64,000 nucleotides of DNA from G963708235 sp963708235 (GTDB lineage: Bacteria; Actinomycetota; Acidimicrobiia; Spongiisociales; UBA5794), in assembly GCA_963708235.1 (NCBI GenBank), contig OY970200.1, positions 868,001 to 932,000 of the forward strand. Direction: 5' to 3'. Made by a program: the position numbers and the translations under genes. The notes beneath the pieces are model-generated. The model did no database searches. It had not been told where the DNA came from and saw nothing but the letters and a program-made list of their open reading frames with translations. Positions 26,029 to 34,350 of this stretch are shown here, piece by piece. The first letter of the stretch is position 1. Every line of letters begins with the position of its first letter.

Positions 26029-27123
26029 TCAATCGACCGGCATCTGCCGGACCGGGTGCCAGGTCTGGTCCTCGTATCGCAGCCACGGTTCGATCTCGTA
26101 CCGCATGTCTGCGGTGTCGCCGTTGGCGGTGATCCATGGCGCATAGGGGACCCCGCCGACGACTTCCGCTCCGGCGGTGGTCCGATCGAGCACACTCTGG
26201 TGGATGATCGGCAGGTCGGTGCGCGACACATCCCAGCTGCGGATCTTGCGGCGGTACAGCCGGGTCATCGTCCGGCCCCGTGAGTTGTGCATCATGTCGA
26301 GGGCGTTCTCGGTGATCTGAACCCGATGACCGGGGTAGATGCGTAGTCCGTGGGCCACCGCCTGCTGGGTGAGCCACACCAGGGCGATGTCGGACAGCCC
26401 TTTCTCCCGGTACCCGCCGCCGACGTCGGTGTGCATCCCGGTGAACCACACCTGCCGGATCTTCTGGTAGTCCTTGTGCTCGGTGTCCCACAGGACCGGG
26501 TGGAAGGTTCTCCGCTCGTCGTCGATCGCCAGTGCCTGATAGGCGTTCTCGATGCTCTCCGAGAGCCGGAAGTCGTGGAACCGGTGTCGAAAGAACGGCA
26601 ACCCGTCGAGGATGGCGCTGGCCATGGGGAAGGGCAGTCCCAGGGCGGCCACCGTATCGAAACATCCGACGAAATGGATCCTCGCCCACATCGTGTTGTG
26701 CCGGGCCACGAACTCCTGCGCCCGCTCGTGCAACTTGTCGCGACGGGTGCGGCGGTAGATGCGGTAGGCCTGGCGGATGAGTTGCGGGCGCGACTCGGGA
26801 AGGATCCCGAAGTGGTGGATGAAGTTGGACAGGCTGCGCACGGTGGCGGCGCCGCGACTGAACCCGATGAGCAAGATGGTGTCCCCGGCCTGGTAGTGAC
26901 GGTGGATGAAACCGTACGCCTCGGCGATGTTGCGGGAGATTCCCATCCCTCCCACGTTGCCGGTCAGCTTGCGGAGTCCGGTGCCCAGTCCCGGCTGGTA
27001 GTAGGCGACCTGACGGTCGGTCCGCGCCTCGATCATGTTGAACAGGTGGTACACGTTGGTGTTGGTGCGTTTCCCGCCCTCCTGGCCGGTGCCGTCGGAG
27101 AAGATCACGATGTTCTTGGCCAT
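26029..27123 (-). CDS. DUF2235 (phospholipase effector Tle1-like alpha/beta hydrolase) protein
   Basis: A 364-residue protein with the DUF2235 signature: KNIVIFSDGTGQEGG at the N-terminus, YQPGLGT, IGFSRGAATVRSLSNFI with the nucleophile elbow G-F-S-R-G, VGCFDTVAALGLP, and MHTDVGGGYREKGLSDIALVWL near the C-terminus, where D and H complete a triad. The fold is shared with type VI lipase effectors (Tle1), but no secretion genes are here and no signal peptide is seen, so a cytoplasmic esterase or lipase is more likely. ATG 27123 follows AAGGAG. The gene is divergent from a small protein at 27340. Confidence 0.85.
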   Translation of the reverse strand: MAKNIVIFSDGTGQEGGKRTNTNVYHLFNMIEARTDRQVAYYQPGLGTGLRKLTGNVGGMGISRNIAEAYGFIHRHYQAGDTILLIGFSRGAATVRSLSNFIHHFGILPESRPQLIRQAYRIYRRTRRDKLHERAQEFVARHNTMWARIHFVGCFDTVAALGLPFPMASAILDGLPFFRHRFHDFRLSESIENAYQALAIDDERRTFHPVLWDTEHKDYQKIRQVWFTGMHTDVGGGYREKGLSDIALVWLTQQAVAHGLRIYPGHRVQITENALDMMHNSRGRTMTRLYRRKIRSWDVSRTDLPIIHQSVLDRTTAGAEVVGGVPYAPWITANGDTADMRYEIEPWLRYEDQTWHPVRQMPVD

Positions 27124-27339
27124 CGGGTGCTCCTTGGCGGGTATCGACGCAGTGGCTCGGTTGGCATCGTACCCAGGACCATCCGGCGGCGTCGTGTTCC
27201 CCTGGTGGTGCGGGACGCCGGCGAGACGGTGTGACCACCGGTCTCCTGATGGTCCACAAGTGGAAGGCAAGCCTTCTGCAAGCTCCCTCGGGCACGGTGG
27301 CCGGGTACGCCACCGAGGATCGATCCCGAGAAGGACACC

Positions 27340-27610
27340 ATGTCGAACACCACCATGCTCCCACCGGTCACCGTCGAGGTCGTCGACGGTGACGGCGAAC
27401 CACTGACCGGCGTCGATGTCGAGGCAACGTTTCCGCACCGGTAACGATGCGGGTACCCGGGTCATCGGGGTCACCGACCCTGGCGGTCGTGTCTCGTTCG
27501 CCGGGGTGGCCGCTGACGGCCACGCCGAGGTCGGGTTCCGGGCCGGCCACGAGACATCCGGTCCGTTCCGGGTCGATGCGGCACCCGGGTCTTTCATCCT
27601 CGAGATGTGA
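27340..27610 (+). pseudogene. Small beta-sandwich (carboxypeptidase-regulatory-like) protein, frameshifted
   Basis: From ATG 27340 (AGAAGG upstream) the frame reads VTVEVVDGDGEPLTGVDVEATF and then stops at a TAA. The next frame continues RTGNDAGTRVIGVTDPGGRV, then SFAGVAADGHAEVGF, and ends FILEM at 27610. Together they make an 89-residue Ig/CNA-B-like domain with the usual pattern of a variable loop, G.T.. DG.V.F and a final strand. Removing one T from TTT at 27430-27432 restores it. No signal peptide, so it is cytoplasmic or part of a larger complex; the role is unknown. Confidence 0.55.
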
Positions 27611-27635
27611 CCCGGCGCTCCTGCTCCCGGGTCGC

Positions 27636-28301
27636 TCAGGTGGCGATATCGCCGGGGGTGAGGAGCCCGCGGTCGAAGGCGGTGGCCACGGCGGCGGCGC
27701 GATCGTTGACCCCGAGCTTGGTGTAGATGTGGACCAGATGGGTCTTGACGGTCGCCTCGCTGATGAACAGCCGGGACGCCGCCTCCCGGTTGGTGCAGCC
27801 GTCGGCGATCAGCCGCAACACCTCCAACTCGCGGTCGCTGATGCTGTCACGGACCGGGCGGCGCACCTGACCGATGAGGCGGGAGGCAATGGTGGGGGAC
27901 AGCACCGACTCGCCGAGCGCCGCCGATTTCACGGCGCGGCACAGTTCATCGCGGGGGGTGTCCTTGAGCAGGTAGCCGGTGGCGCCGGCCTCGATGGCGG
28001 GAAGCACATCGCGTTCGGTGTCGTAGGTGGTCAGCACCAGCACCCGGGAATCGATCCCGCGTCGGGCCATGGCGGTGATGGCGGTCACGCCATCCATCAC
28101 CGGCATCCTCAGGTCCATCAACACCACATCGGGCCGGTAGGCGGCGGCGCGGTCCACCGCCTCGCGGCCGTTGCCCGCTTCCCCGATCACCTCGAACTCG
28201 GGGTCCCCGGCGAACATGCCGCGCAGACCGTCGCGCACCACCGGGTGGTCGTCGACGATCAGCAGGGTGATCGGTGCGGCATGTCTCGGCTCATCAGCCA
28301 C
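27636..28301 (-). CDS. LuxR-family two-component response regulator
   Basis: A 221-residue NarL/LuxR-type regulator. The receiver has the acidic pair VDDH, phospho-acceptor Asp63 in VVLMDLRMP, TTYD near 93 and LLKD with the conserved Lys. The C-terminal HTH reads ISDRELEVLRLIADGCTNRE...ISEATVKTHLVHIYTKLGV. GTG 28301 is preceded by GGGAGGAC and overlaps the kinase stop by 8 bases, so the pair is translationally coupled. It forms one operon with the ABC exporter (ATPase, permease, kinase, regulator), a layout typical of Gram-positive modules that sense a drug or lipid and control their own exporter. Confidence 0.92.
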   Translation of the reverse strand: MADEPRHAAPITLLIVDDHPVVRDGLRGMFAGDPEFEVIGEAGNGREAVDRAAAYRPDVVLMDLRMPVMDGVTAITAMARRGIDSRVLVLTTYDTERDVLPAIEAGATGYLLKDTPRDELCRAVKSAALGESVLSPTIASRLIGQVRRPVRDSISDRELEVLRLIADGCTNREAASRLFISEATVKTHLVHIYTKLGVNDRAAAVATAFDRGLLTPGDIAT

Positions 28302-29628
28302 GGAGTCCTCCCTCGGTGACGGCGGGAAGGCTGGCGGAGATGGCGGTGCCGGCACCCAACTCCGATTCGATGTCGAGGTCGCCCGACAACCCCTCGACGC
28401 GTTGGCGCATCGCGGTCAGCCCGAACCCGCGGTCGACCGGCGCCCCGTTGTCCTGTGCCCCGTTGTGCGGTGCCCCGTTGTCCGGTGCCCCGCTGTGCGG
28501 TGCCCTGTTGTCCGGGGCATCGTGGGCGACCACATCGAAGCCGCTTCCGTCGTCTCGAACATCGAGCGACACCACGTCGTCCATGTAGGAGAGGGTTACC
28601 CCCACCCGGGTCGCCCCGGCATGTTTCGACACATTGGCGAGGGCCTCCTGCGCCACGCGCAGCAGCGTCACCTCGACCTCGGGATGGAGCCGCTCGGCCG
28701 TGCCGGTCGTCGCCATCTGCACCGTCACTCCGTTGCGCTCGGACCAGCGTGCCGCCACCTCGGCGATGGCGTCGGGGAGCCGGCTGTCCTCCAAGGGCGC
28801 CGGGATCACCGCCTGGACCGAACGCCGCGCCTCCGAGAGGCTTTCGCGGGCCAGTGCGGCGGCATGATCCAAGCGCCGGCGGAGCTCGACGGGATCGTCG
28901 ATGGTGTGTTGCGCCGCCTCGAGTTGGGTGACCACCCCGGTCAGCCCCTGCGCCAGGGTGTCGTGGATCTCGCGGGCCATCCGCTGCCGCTCGTCGAGGA
29001 TTCCGGTCTCACGGGCGTGCGCCACCAGCAGCGCCTGGAGTTCGGCGTTCTCGCTCAGGGCCGCCTCCAAATCGGCAACGGTGCGCTGCCGTTCGTCGGC
29101 CACTGCCCGGAAACGTCCCTCCGAGGACACCCCGAACCCGATCCCGACCGTCTGCACCGCCACCACGATGACGTAGATGGTGATGCTTTCCCTGGTGGGG
29201 TCGGGCAAACCGAGTATCAGCCCGTTGATCACCAGCGAAGTGACGAAGATGGCGCCGACCGCCCGTCGCAGAGGCTTCAGGTATCCGGCGTGGAAGAACC
29301 CGGTCAGTGCCACCAGGAAGAACAGCGGCGCCATGGTCATCAATGCAACGGTGAGGGCCAGTATCCCGACGATATAGACGACGAGGCGGCGCTGGGAGTG
29401 GCGGGTGGCCGGGGTCAGCGGGGAGCCCATGGTTGCCGCCACCCAGGCGAACGCCACGGCGGTGACCCCCAGCACCCGGGCGGTCTCCGGCCACGGGCGT
29501 GGGTCGAGCGTCAGGGTGATGATCAGGCTGACCGCCAGCATCACGTACGGGATGGCATCGACCACGGTGTCGAATCCGCGACCGGGCGCTGATTGCTCCG
29601 ACTCCGGGCGCTCTCGACCAACGACCAT
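28294..29628 (-). CDS. Sensor histidine kinase (HisKA_3 type)
   Basis: A 444-residue membrane kinase with five or six transmembrane segments (residues about 25-165), then a HisKA_3 helix with phospho-acceptor His222 in REIHDTLAQGLTGVV and a GHKL ATPase (VAQEALANVSKHAG; DDGSGFD; GFGLTAMRQRVEGL). In the ATP lid, residues about 371-396, is a run of five copies of a pentapeptide (GAPHN/GAPDN-like) coded by a 15-bp tandem repeat, which relatives do not usually carry. ATG 29628 has GGAGG 7 bases upstream and lies 18 bases after the permease stop; GTG 29655 is an alternative. Its partner is the LuxR regulator next to it. Confidence 0.9.
   Translation of the reverse strand: MVVGRERPESEQSAPGRGFDTVVDAIPYVMLAVSLIITLTLDPRPWPETARVLGVTAVAFAWVAATMGSPLTPATRHSQRRLVVYIVGILALTVALMTMAPLFFLVALTGFFHAGYLKPLRRAVGAIFVTSLVINGLILGLPDPTRESITIYVIVVAVQTVGIGFGVSSEGRFRAVADERQRTVADLEAALSENAELQALLVAHARETGILDERQRMAREIHDTLAQGLTGVVTQLEAAQHTIDDPVELRRRLDHAAALARESLSEARRSVQAVIPAPLEDSRLPDAIAEVAARWSERNGVTVQMATTGTAERLHPEVEVTLLRVAQEALANVSKHAGATRVGVTLSYMDDVVSLDVRDDGSGFDVVAHDAPDNRAPHSGAPDNGAPHNGAQDNGAPVDRGFGLTAMRQRVEGLSGDLDIESELGAGTAISASLPAVTEGGLRG
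28443..28517. repeat. Five 15-bp tandem repeats inside the histidine kinase gene
   Basis: Units start at 28443, 28458, 28473, 28488 and 28503, each close to CCCCGTTGTSCGGTG (S = C or G, alternating). The period of 15 keeps the frame, so copy number can change without breaking the kinase. Units differ at one to four bases. Confidence 0.85.
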
Positions 29629-29645
29629 GTGCAGCCTCCATGCGG

Positions 29646-30392
29646 TCACTCCCACCGGAACAGCCTCACCGCCAACGCAACCGCCACTGCGGTGAATCCG
29701 ATGACCACCAACAGGTTAGGAAATGCAGGGGCGGCACCGTCCCAGGTGTCCCGCATCGCCTGGACCGCCGACCCGGCCGGGGTCAGGTCGCTGACCGTCC
29801 GTAGCCCGTCCGGCATCACCTCGCGGGGGAAGTACACACCGGCGAAGAACATCGTGGGGAAGAACGCCAACAACCCGAACCCCTGACCGGCCGAGGTGGT
29901 CGGTGCCACGGCGCCGATGAGCAGACCGATCGAGAAGATCGAAACGGTGGCGAGGAGGAACATCCCCCCGAACCCGATCCAGGACCCGGGCGCCGGAACA
30001 TCGAAGACTGCCATGGAGGCGGCGACCCCGAGCACGCCGCCGATCAGCGCCACCACCACCTGGACGGTGAGATGGGCCAGCAGCAGCCGGCTCGGAGGCA
30101 GGGGAGTCGTGGCGAGACGGCGCAGCACCCCATCCTGGCGGTAGGTCGATAGCGACACCGGGAAGACGGTGAGGGCCACGGCGGCGACCCCGGCGACGAG
30201 GATCACCGGTACGTAGACGTCGATCGGGCGTAGCCCGCCGAGATCTTCGGTCGGGTCGACGAAACCTGGGAAGAAGGCCCCCAGCGCCACCAGGAGGACG
30301 GCGGGAAACAACAGACCGAAGAACGACGATCCGCGGTCCCGCCAGTACAGCTTGGCTTCGACGGCGAGCATGTTGGTGAAACCGGTGGTCAT
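29646..30392 (-). CDS. ABC-2 type transporter permease
   Basis: A 248-residue permease with six hydrophobic segments: SSFFGLLFPAVLLVALGAFFPG, YVPVILVAGVAAVALTVFPVSL, LLLAHLTVQVVVALIGGVLGV, WIGFGGMFLLATVSIFSIGLLI, GQGFGLLAFFPTMFFAGVYFP and LLVVIGFTAVAVALAVRLF. The RRLATTPLPPSRLLLAHL loop is typical of ABC-2 exporters of drugs and lipids. Its ATG overlaps the ATPase stop (ATGA). It sits between the ATPase and the kinase in one operon. The substrate is not known. Confidence 0.9.
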   Translation of the reverse strand: MTTGFTNMLAVEAKLYWRDRGSSFFGLLFPAVLLVALGAFFPGFVDPTEDLGGLRPIDVYVPVILVAGVAAVALTVFPVSLSTYRQDGVLRRLATTPLPPSRLLLAHLTVQVVVALIGGVLGVAASMAVFDVPAPGSWIGFGGMFLLATVSIFSIGLLIGAVAPTTSAGQGFGLLAFFPTMFFAGVYFPREVMPDGLRTVSDLTPAGSAVQAMRDTWDGAAPAFPNLLVVIGFTAVAVALAVRLFRWE

Positions 30393-31361
30393 GTGCGGGT
30401 TCCTTCCTGAGCTGGAATGCCGGTCGGGTGGGCGCCGGCGAGGTGCTCCCCGTTGTCCGTCGTGGACCGGCCGGTGAGAGTGAGGTAGGCGTCCTCGAGC
30501 GAGGTGGTGTCCATCCGGAGCCTCCTCGGGAACCACGTTCTGGTCCGCAAGCGACGAGGCCACGGAGAGCAGCAGATTCCCGGTGCCGGTGACGACGACC
30601 TGACGACCTTGATCCGTCACCTCGGCGACCTCGGGGAGCGCCATCAGCGCCGCCCGGTCGATGGGTGCCGACGGTCGGAAGCGCACGCGGAGCCCTCCTC
30701 CGGCCCGGGTCACCAGTCCGGAGGGGGTGTCGACGGCGACCAGCGTGCCGCCGTCGACCACAGCCACCCGGTCGGCAAGCCGTTCGGCTTCCTCCATGAA
30801 GTGGGTGACGAGGATGACGGTCACACCCTCATTGCGGATCTGCCCGACCAGATCCCAGGTGCTGCGGCGCGCCTGGGGATCGAGCCCCGTGGTCAACTCG
30901 TCGAGAATGGCGATCTCCGGGTTCCCGACCAACGCCAGCGCCACCGACAATCGCTGCTGCTCACCGCCCGAGAGATTCTTGAACCGTGATCGTGCAAGCT
31001 TGGTGAGGCCGAGCCGGTCGATGAGCACGTCCGTGTCGGCGTGGGACCGGTAGAACGAGGCGTAGAGCTCGATCGCCTCCTTGACCTCGATACGTTGCGG
31101 CAACCGGCTCTGTTGGAGCTGGGCACCGACCCGGTGCTTCAGCTCGACGGCGTCACGTTGCGGATCGAGACCCAGCACCTCGATGTTCCCGGCGTCGGGT
31201 AGCCGCAGACCCACGATGGATTCGACGATGGTCGTCTTCCCCGCACCGTTGGGACCGACGATGCCGAAGATCTCGCCACGCTCCACGGTGAACGACACAT
31301 CATCGAGCACGGTCCGGTCGCCGTAACGCTTCCCCATTCCCTTCACATCAATAACCGTCAC
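30389..31361 (-). pseudogene. ABC transporter ATP-binding protein, frameshifted near its C-terminus
   Basis: From GTG 31361 (AAGGAGG upstream) the frame gives a full nucleotide-binding domain: GPNGAGKTT, a Q-loop at QLQQSRLPQRI, signature LSGGEQQRLSVALAL, Walker B IAILDELTTGLDP and switch His in VTHFMEEAERLADRV. After SSLADQNVVPEE the frame is lost; in the next frame it continues LRMDTTSLEDAYLTLTGR and ends at a TGA overlapping the permease ATG. Removing one C at 30521-30522 (plus strand) restores 323 residues. The restored end is the usual one for DrrA-like exporters. The lesion is likely an assembly insertion. Confidence 0.85.
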
Positions 31362-31479
31362 CACGGCCTCCTTGGAATTCGGCACCACGATCAGGGCGGT
31401 GTCGATTCCATCGTGGGGCCATGCCACCGCCGACGCATCGGCTCAACGGCTGGATCTGGTCCCGTCGGTGATTGACGCG

Positions 31480-31503
31480 TCGATCAACCGATCGGTTGAT
31501 CGA
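31480..31503. promoter_or_regulatory. 24-bp perfect palindrome upstream of the ABC/two-component operon
   Basis: TCGATCAACCGA (31480-31491) is followed at once by its exact reverse complement (31492-31503). It lies 119 bases before the ATPase start and 70 bases after the PhyH stop. The core AACCGATCGGTT looks like a TetR-family operator; no TetR gene is adjacent. Confidence 0.6.
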
Positions 31504-31572
31504 GTGCCCCGATCCCCTGCCTCTTCGAGAGACTCGGTTGGGCCGATTTCCCTGGGCGGATCTCTCTGATCG

Positions 31573-32379
31573 CTACGCCGCCCAGAGGAGAGGGAACAAG
31601 GGATGGTTCATGGCCGCCCCTGCCGCCAGCTCGTCTTCGAGACCCGGGAAGGGAGGCGAGGTCCGCCACGGACGGGGTGCGTGGACCATGTCGTCGCCGA
31701 GGTACCGCACCGACAACACCCGACGCCGGGTATTGCGTGACACGCCGCCGGCAGCGTGGAGGGTGAGCATGTTGAAGAAGACCGCATCTCCCGGCTGCAA
31801 CTCCCAGGCGACGATCTTGTGCCGATCCCGGTCTTTCTCGATGTCAGGAAGCTCGGACAGCGATCCCTCGGGGAACCACTTTGCCTCGCCCTCCATGAAC
31901 GTGCGCGGCATCAGCCAGGGGCCGAGGTGCGACCCGGCGACGAACTCCAGGGTCGCCTCCCGGTCCACCGCATCGATCGGCAGCCACATGCTGGCGTTGC
32001 GGAAGCCGTCGACGTTGTAATAGGGCTGGTCCTGGTGCCACGGGGTGCGTTGGCTGGTGAACGCCTCCTTCACCAACACATGGTCGTGATAGAGCCGGAT
32101 CTGCGACGATCCGGTGAGTCGACCCGCCACCTCGGCACCCGGGGAGGTACGGACGAAACGCTCGATCTGCTCGATCCGGTCCCAGTTGCGGAAATCCTCG
32201 AAGAACAGCCCGTCGTCGTCACGGCTGGCGACGAGGGCAAGCTCGCTCGGATCCGCCAGCACCAACTCGATCGCTTCGGACACCGTATCGAGGTCGTCCG
32301 GTGCGATTAGGCCGCGGATGCACACGGCGCCGTCACGCTGGTAGGCCTCGATATCTGCCACGGTCACGAGTTCGGCCAC
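31573..32379 (-). CDS. Phytanoyl-CoA dioxygenase (PhyH) family Fe(II)/2-oxoglutarate oxygenase
   Basis: A 268-residue enzyme of the PhyH family. The iron-binding HxD motif is His115 and Asp117 in TPWHQDQPYY; the distal His is in NMLTLHAAGG (about 208), followed by RNTRRRVLSVRYLGDD with the Arg for the 2-oxoglutarate carboxylate. These are all present, so it should be active. Members hydroxylate varied substrates, from lipids to osmolytes such as ectoine; the sequence here does not tell which. GTG 32379 follows AGGAGGTGAC. It is divergent from the molybdate regulator. Confidence 0.88.
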   Translation of the reverse strand: MAELVTVADIEAYQRDGAVCIRGLIAPDDLDTVSEAIELVLADPSELALVASRDDDGLFFEDFRNWDRIEQIERFVRTSPGAEVAGRLTGSSQIRLYHDHVLVKEAFTSQRTPWHQDQPYYNVDGFRNASMWLPIDAVDREATLEFVAGSHLGPWLMPRTFMEGEAKWFPEGSLSELPDIEKDRDRHKIVAWELQPGDAVFFNMLTLHAAGGVSRNTRRRVLSVRYLGDDMVHAPRPWRTSPPFPGLEDELAAGAAMNHPLFPLLWAA

Positions 32380-32512
32380 GTCACCTCCTGATTCCCGGAG
32401 TGGTGCGTCGAGCCTAGAGAACCGCCGTGAATCGGGTCGAGCCGCCGTCCCCGGCCGATGACAGAATTCGGGCGTCAACGCTAGTGTTCTGGCATCCAGA
32501 CGGAGGGTGTTC

Positions 32513-33520
32513 GTGGACGGAACTCGGATGCGGGCGGTGCGCACCGCGGCGGGGTTGACCCAGTCGGAGCTGGCAAGTCGCAGTGGGGTCAGCCGCCAGA
32601 TGGTGGGGGCCATCGAGGCCGGTCGTCACCTCCCACGGATCGACGCTGCCGTGGCGCTCGCCGAGGTGCTCGGGGTCGCCGTCGGCGAGTTGTTCGGTGC
32701 GCCCGGCGTCGCCGTCGATGTGCTGACCGGAGCCGCCCCCGGGCAGGGGGCCATGGTGCGGTCGTCGTCGGTCGGGGGGCGCATCGTGACGGCTCCGGTG
32801 AGAGATCTTCCCGACGGGTGGGAGGCAGCCGATGGTCTGGTCGCAGGTGATCGGCTCGCACCGCTGGGACATCTTGCCGAGGGCATGGTCGTGGTGGGAT
32901 GTGAGCCCGGGATGGTGGTGCTGGAACGGATCCTGCGTGAAGGGGGGATGCGGGCAATGGCGGTCGCCGGGTCCACCCGGGCGGGGCTGCTGGCGCTCAG
33001 GGCCGGTCGGGCCCATGCGGCCGTGGTGCACTGGCCGGTGTCCGAGCCGGCTCCGGACACGCTCGGTACCGCTGTCGCCCGATTCCACATCGCCAGGTGG
33101 CGGGTCGGAATCGCTGCTGCGAGCGATGCCCCGGGGGACTGGTGGCGGGAGGCGTTGGCGGGCACGGTTCCTGTGGTGCAACGCGAGCCGGGCGCCGGTG
33201 TCCAGGCGACATTCGAGTCCGCTGCCGGGGTCGGCGCCGGGCCACGGCCCGGCCCGCGCGTCGCCGGTCACCTGGAGGCGGTGCGGGTGGGGATCGCCAT
33301 CGGGGCTGCGGCGGTGACCATCGAGCCGGTCGCCGTCGCCGTGGGCGCCAGATTCCATCCTCTGGACCGACACCGCACCGAGCTGTGGGTGGATCGCCGC
33401 CGCCTCGGGGACCGGGCGGTGATCGAGGCGCTGGCGGTGCTCTCGACCGGGCGCTTCCGGCGACATCTCGAAGGGATCGGCGGGTATGAGGTGGAACGGT
33501 GCGGGGAGGTCGCCGGATGA
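32513..33520 (+). CDS. XRE-family regulator fused to a periplasmic-binding-protein-like domain (molybdate operon regulator)
   Basis: A 335-residue protein. Residues about 5-60 are an XRE helix-turn-helix (RAVRTAAGLTQSELASRSGVSRQMVGAIEAGRHLPRI, read in pieces). Residues about 110-320 resemble the PBP-like sensor found in molybdate and sulfate regulators (GMVVVGCEPGMVVLERIL, AVVHWPVSEP, RFHIARWRVGIAAA, HLEAVRVGIAIGAAAVTIEPVAVAVG). The stop overlaps the modA ATG (ATGA), so it is cotranscribed with modABC and probably represses or activates them by sensing molybdate. GTG 32513 is chosen because CGGAGGG lies 6 bases upstream. The ligand is inferred from context. Confidence 0.85.
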   Translation: MDGTRMRAVRTAAGLTQSELASRSGVSRQMVGAIEAGRHLPRIDAAVALAEVLGVAVGELFGAPGVAVDVLTGAAPGQGAMVRSSSVGGRIVTAPVRDLPDGWEAADGLVAGDRLAPLGHLAEGMVVVGCEPGMVVLERILREGGMRAMAVAGSTRAGLLALRAGRAHAAVVHWPVSEPAPDTLGTAVARFHIARWRVGIAAASDAPGDWWREALAGTVPVVQREPGAGVQATFESAAGVGAGPRPGPRVAGHLEAVRVGIAIGAAAVTIEPVAVAVGARFHPLDRHRTELWVDRRRLGDRAVIEALAVLSTGRFRRHLEGIGGYEVERCGEVAG

Positions 33521-34302
33521 GACCGGAGGCCACCACCCGCCGTGACGCGGTACGGATCCGTACCGTCGTCGGGATCGTGCTGGTGGCTGCCGTCAGCGCA
33601 TGTGGGGGAGGCGCCGACCCGGCGGCCTCCGGCGAGGTGCGGGTGTCGGCGGCCGCCTCCCTCACCGATGCCTTCACCGAGATCGAAGAAGCCTTCGAAG
33701 CGACCGTCGACGGTGCGGATGTGGGGCTCAACTTCGGCGGGAGTTCGGCGTTGCGTGAACAGATCATCGAGGGCGCCCCCGTCGACGTATTCGCCTCGGC
33801 GAACCTGCGGAACATGGAAGAGGTCGGAGACCGAGGCCTCATCCAAGGTGAGCCTCGCATCTTTGCCGTCAATATGTTGCAGATCGCCGTGCCCCCGGGG
33901 AACCCCGGCGGTGTGACCGGTCTGGCGGACCTCGCCCGTGACGAGTTGCTGGTCGGACTCTGCGCCGAGGGGACGCCGTGCGGCGACTTCGGCCGGGAAC
34001 TGCTCGCCGGCGTCGGGGTCACCGCAGCGGTCGACACCAACGAGCCGGATGTCCGGGCGCTTCTCACCAAGATCGAACAGGGCGAGTTGGATGCGGGGAT
34101 CGTCTACGTCACCGACATCATCGCCGCCGACGGTGGCGTCGAGGGGGTATCCATCCCCGGCACCGAGACCGTCGTGGCCGAGTACCCGATTGCGGTGCTG
34201 GCGGATGCCGGCAACCGATCAGGTGCCGAGGCGTTCGCCGAGTTCGTGCTCTCGGCGGAGGGGCGTCGCATCCTGGGCGAGTACGGCTTTGCGACCCCGT
34301 GA
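33517..34302 (+). CDS. modA: Molybdate ABC transporter substrate-binding lipoprotein
   Basis: A 261-residue exported protein. A basic start and hydrophobic helix lead to a lipobox VSAC (Cys at about 29). The mature part follows ModA: EVRVSAAASLTDAFTEIEEAFE, GSSALREQIIEGAPVDVFASAN, NMLQIAVPPGNPGGVTGLADL, LLTKIEQGELDAGIVYVTDI and AEYPIAVLADAGN. The Ser and Val/Tyr residues that hold the oxyanion are in their usual places. It should capture molybdate (or tungstate) outside the membrane and deliver it to ModB. Confidence 0.92.
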   Translation: MRPEATTRRDAVRIRTVVGIVLVAAVSACGGGADPAASGEVRVSAAASLTDAFTEIEEAFEATVDGADVGLNFGGSSALREQIIEGAPVDVFASANLRNMEEVGDRGLIQGEPRIFAVNMLQIAVPPGNPGGVTGLADLARDELLVGLCAEGTPCGDFGRELLAGVGVTAAVDTNEPDVRALLTKIEQGELDAGIVYVTDIIAADGGVEGVSIPGTETVVAEYPIAVLADAGNRSGAEAFAEFVLSAEGRRILGEYGFATP

Positions 34303-34350
34303 CGCTGACTCCGTGACACGGGCCCCCGTGATCGTGGCCCTGGAGATGCG

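Noticed and set aside
25630..27123. Lasso biosynthesis enzymes next to the precursor
   Set aside because: The neighbours are an HrpA helicase and a DUF2235 hydrolase; neither has the ATP-dependent cyclase or transglutaminase-like protease motifs.
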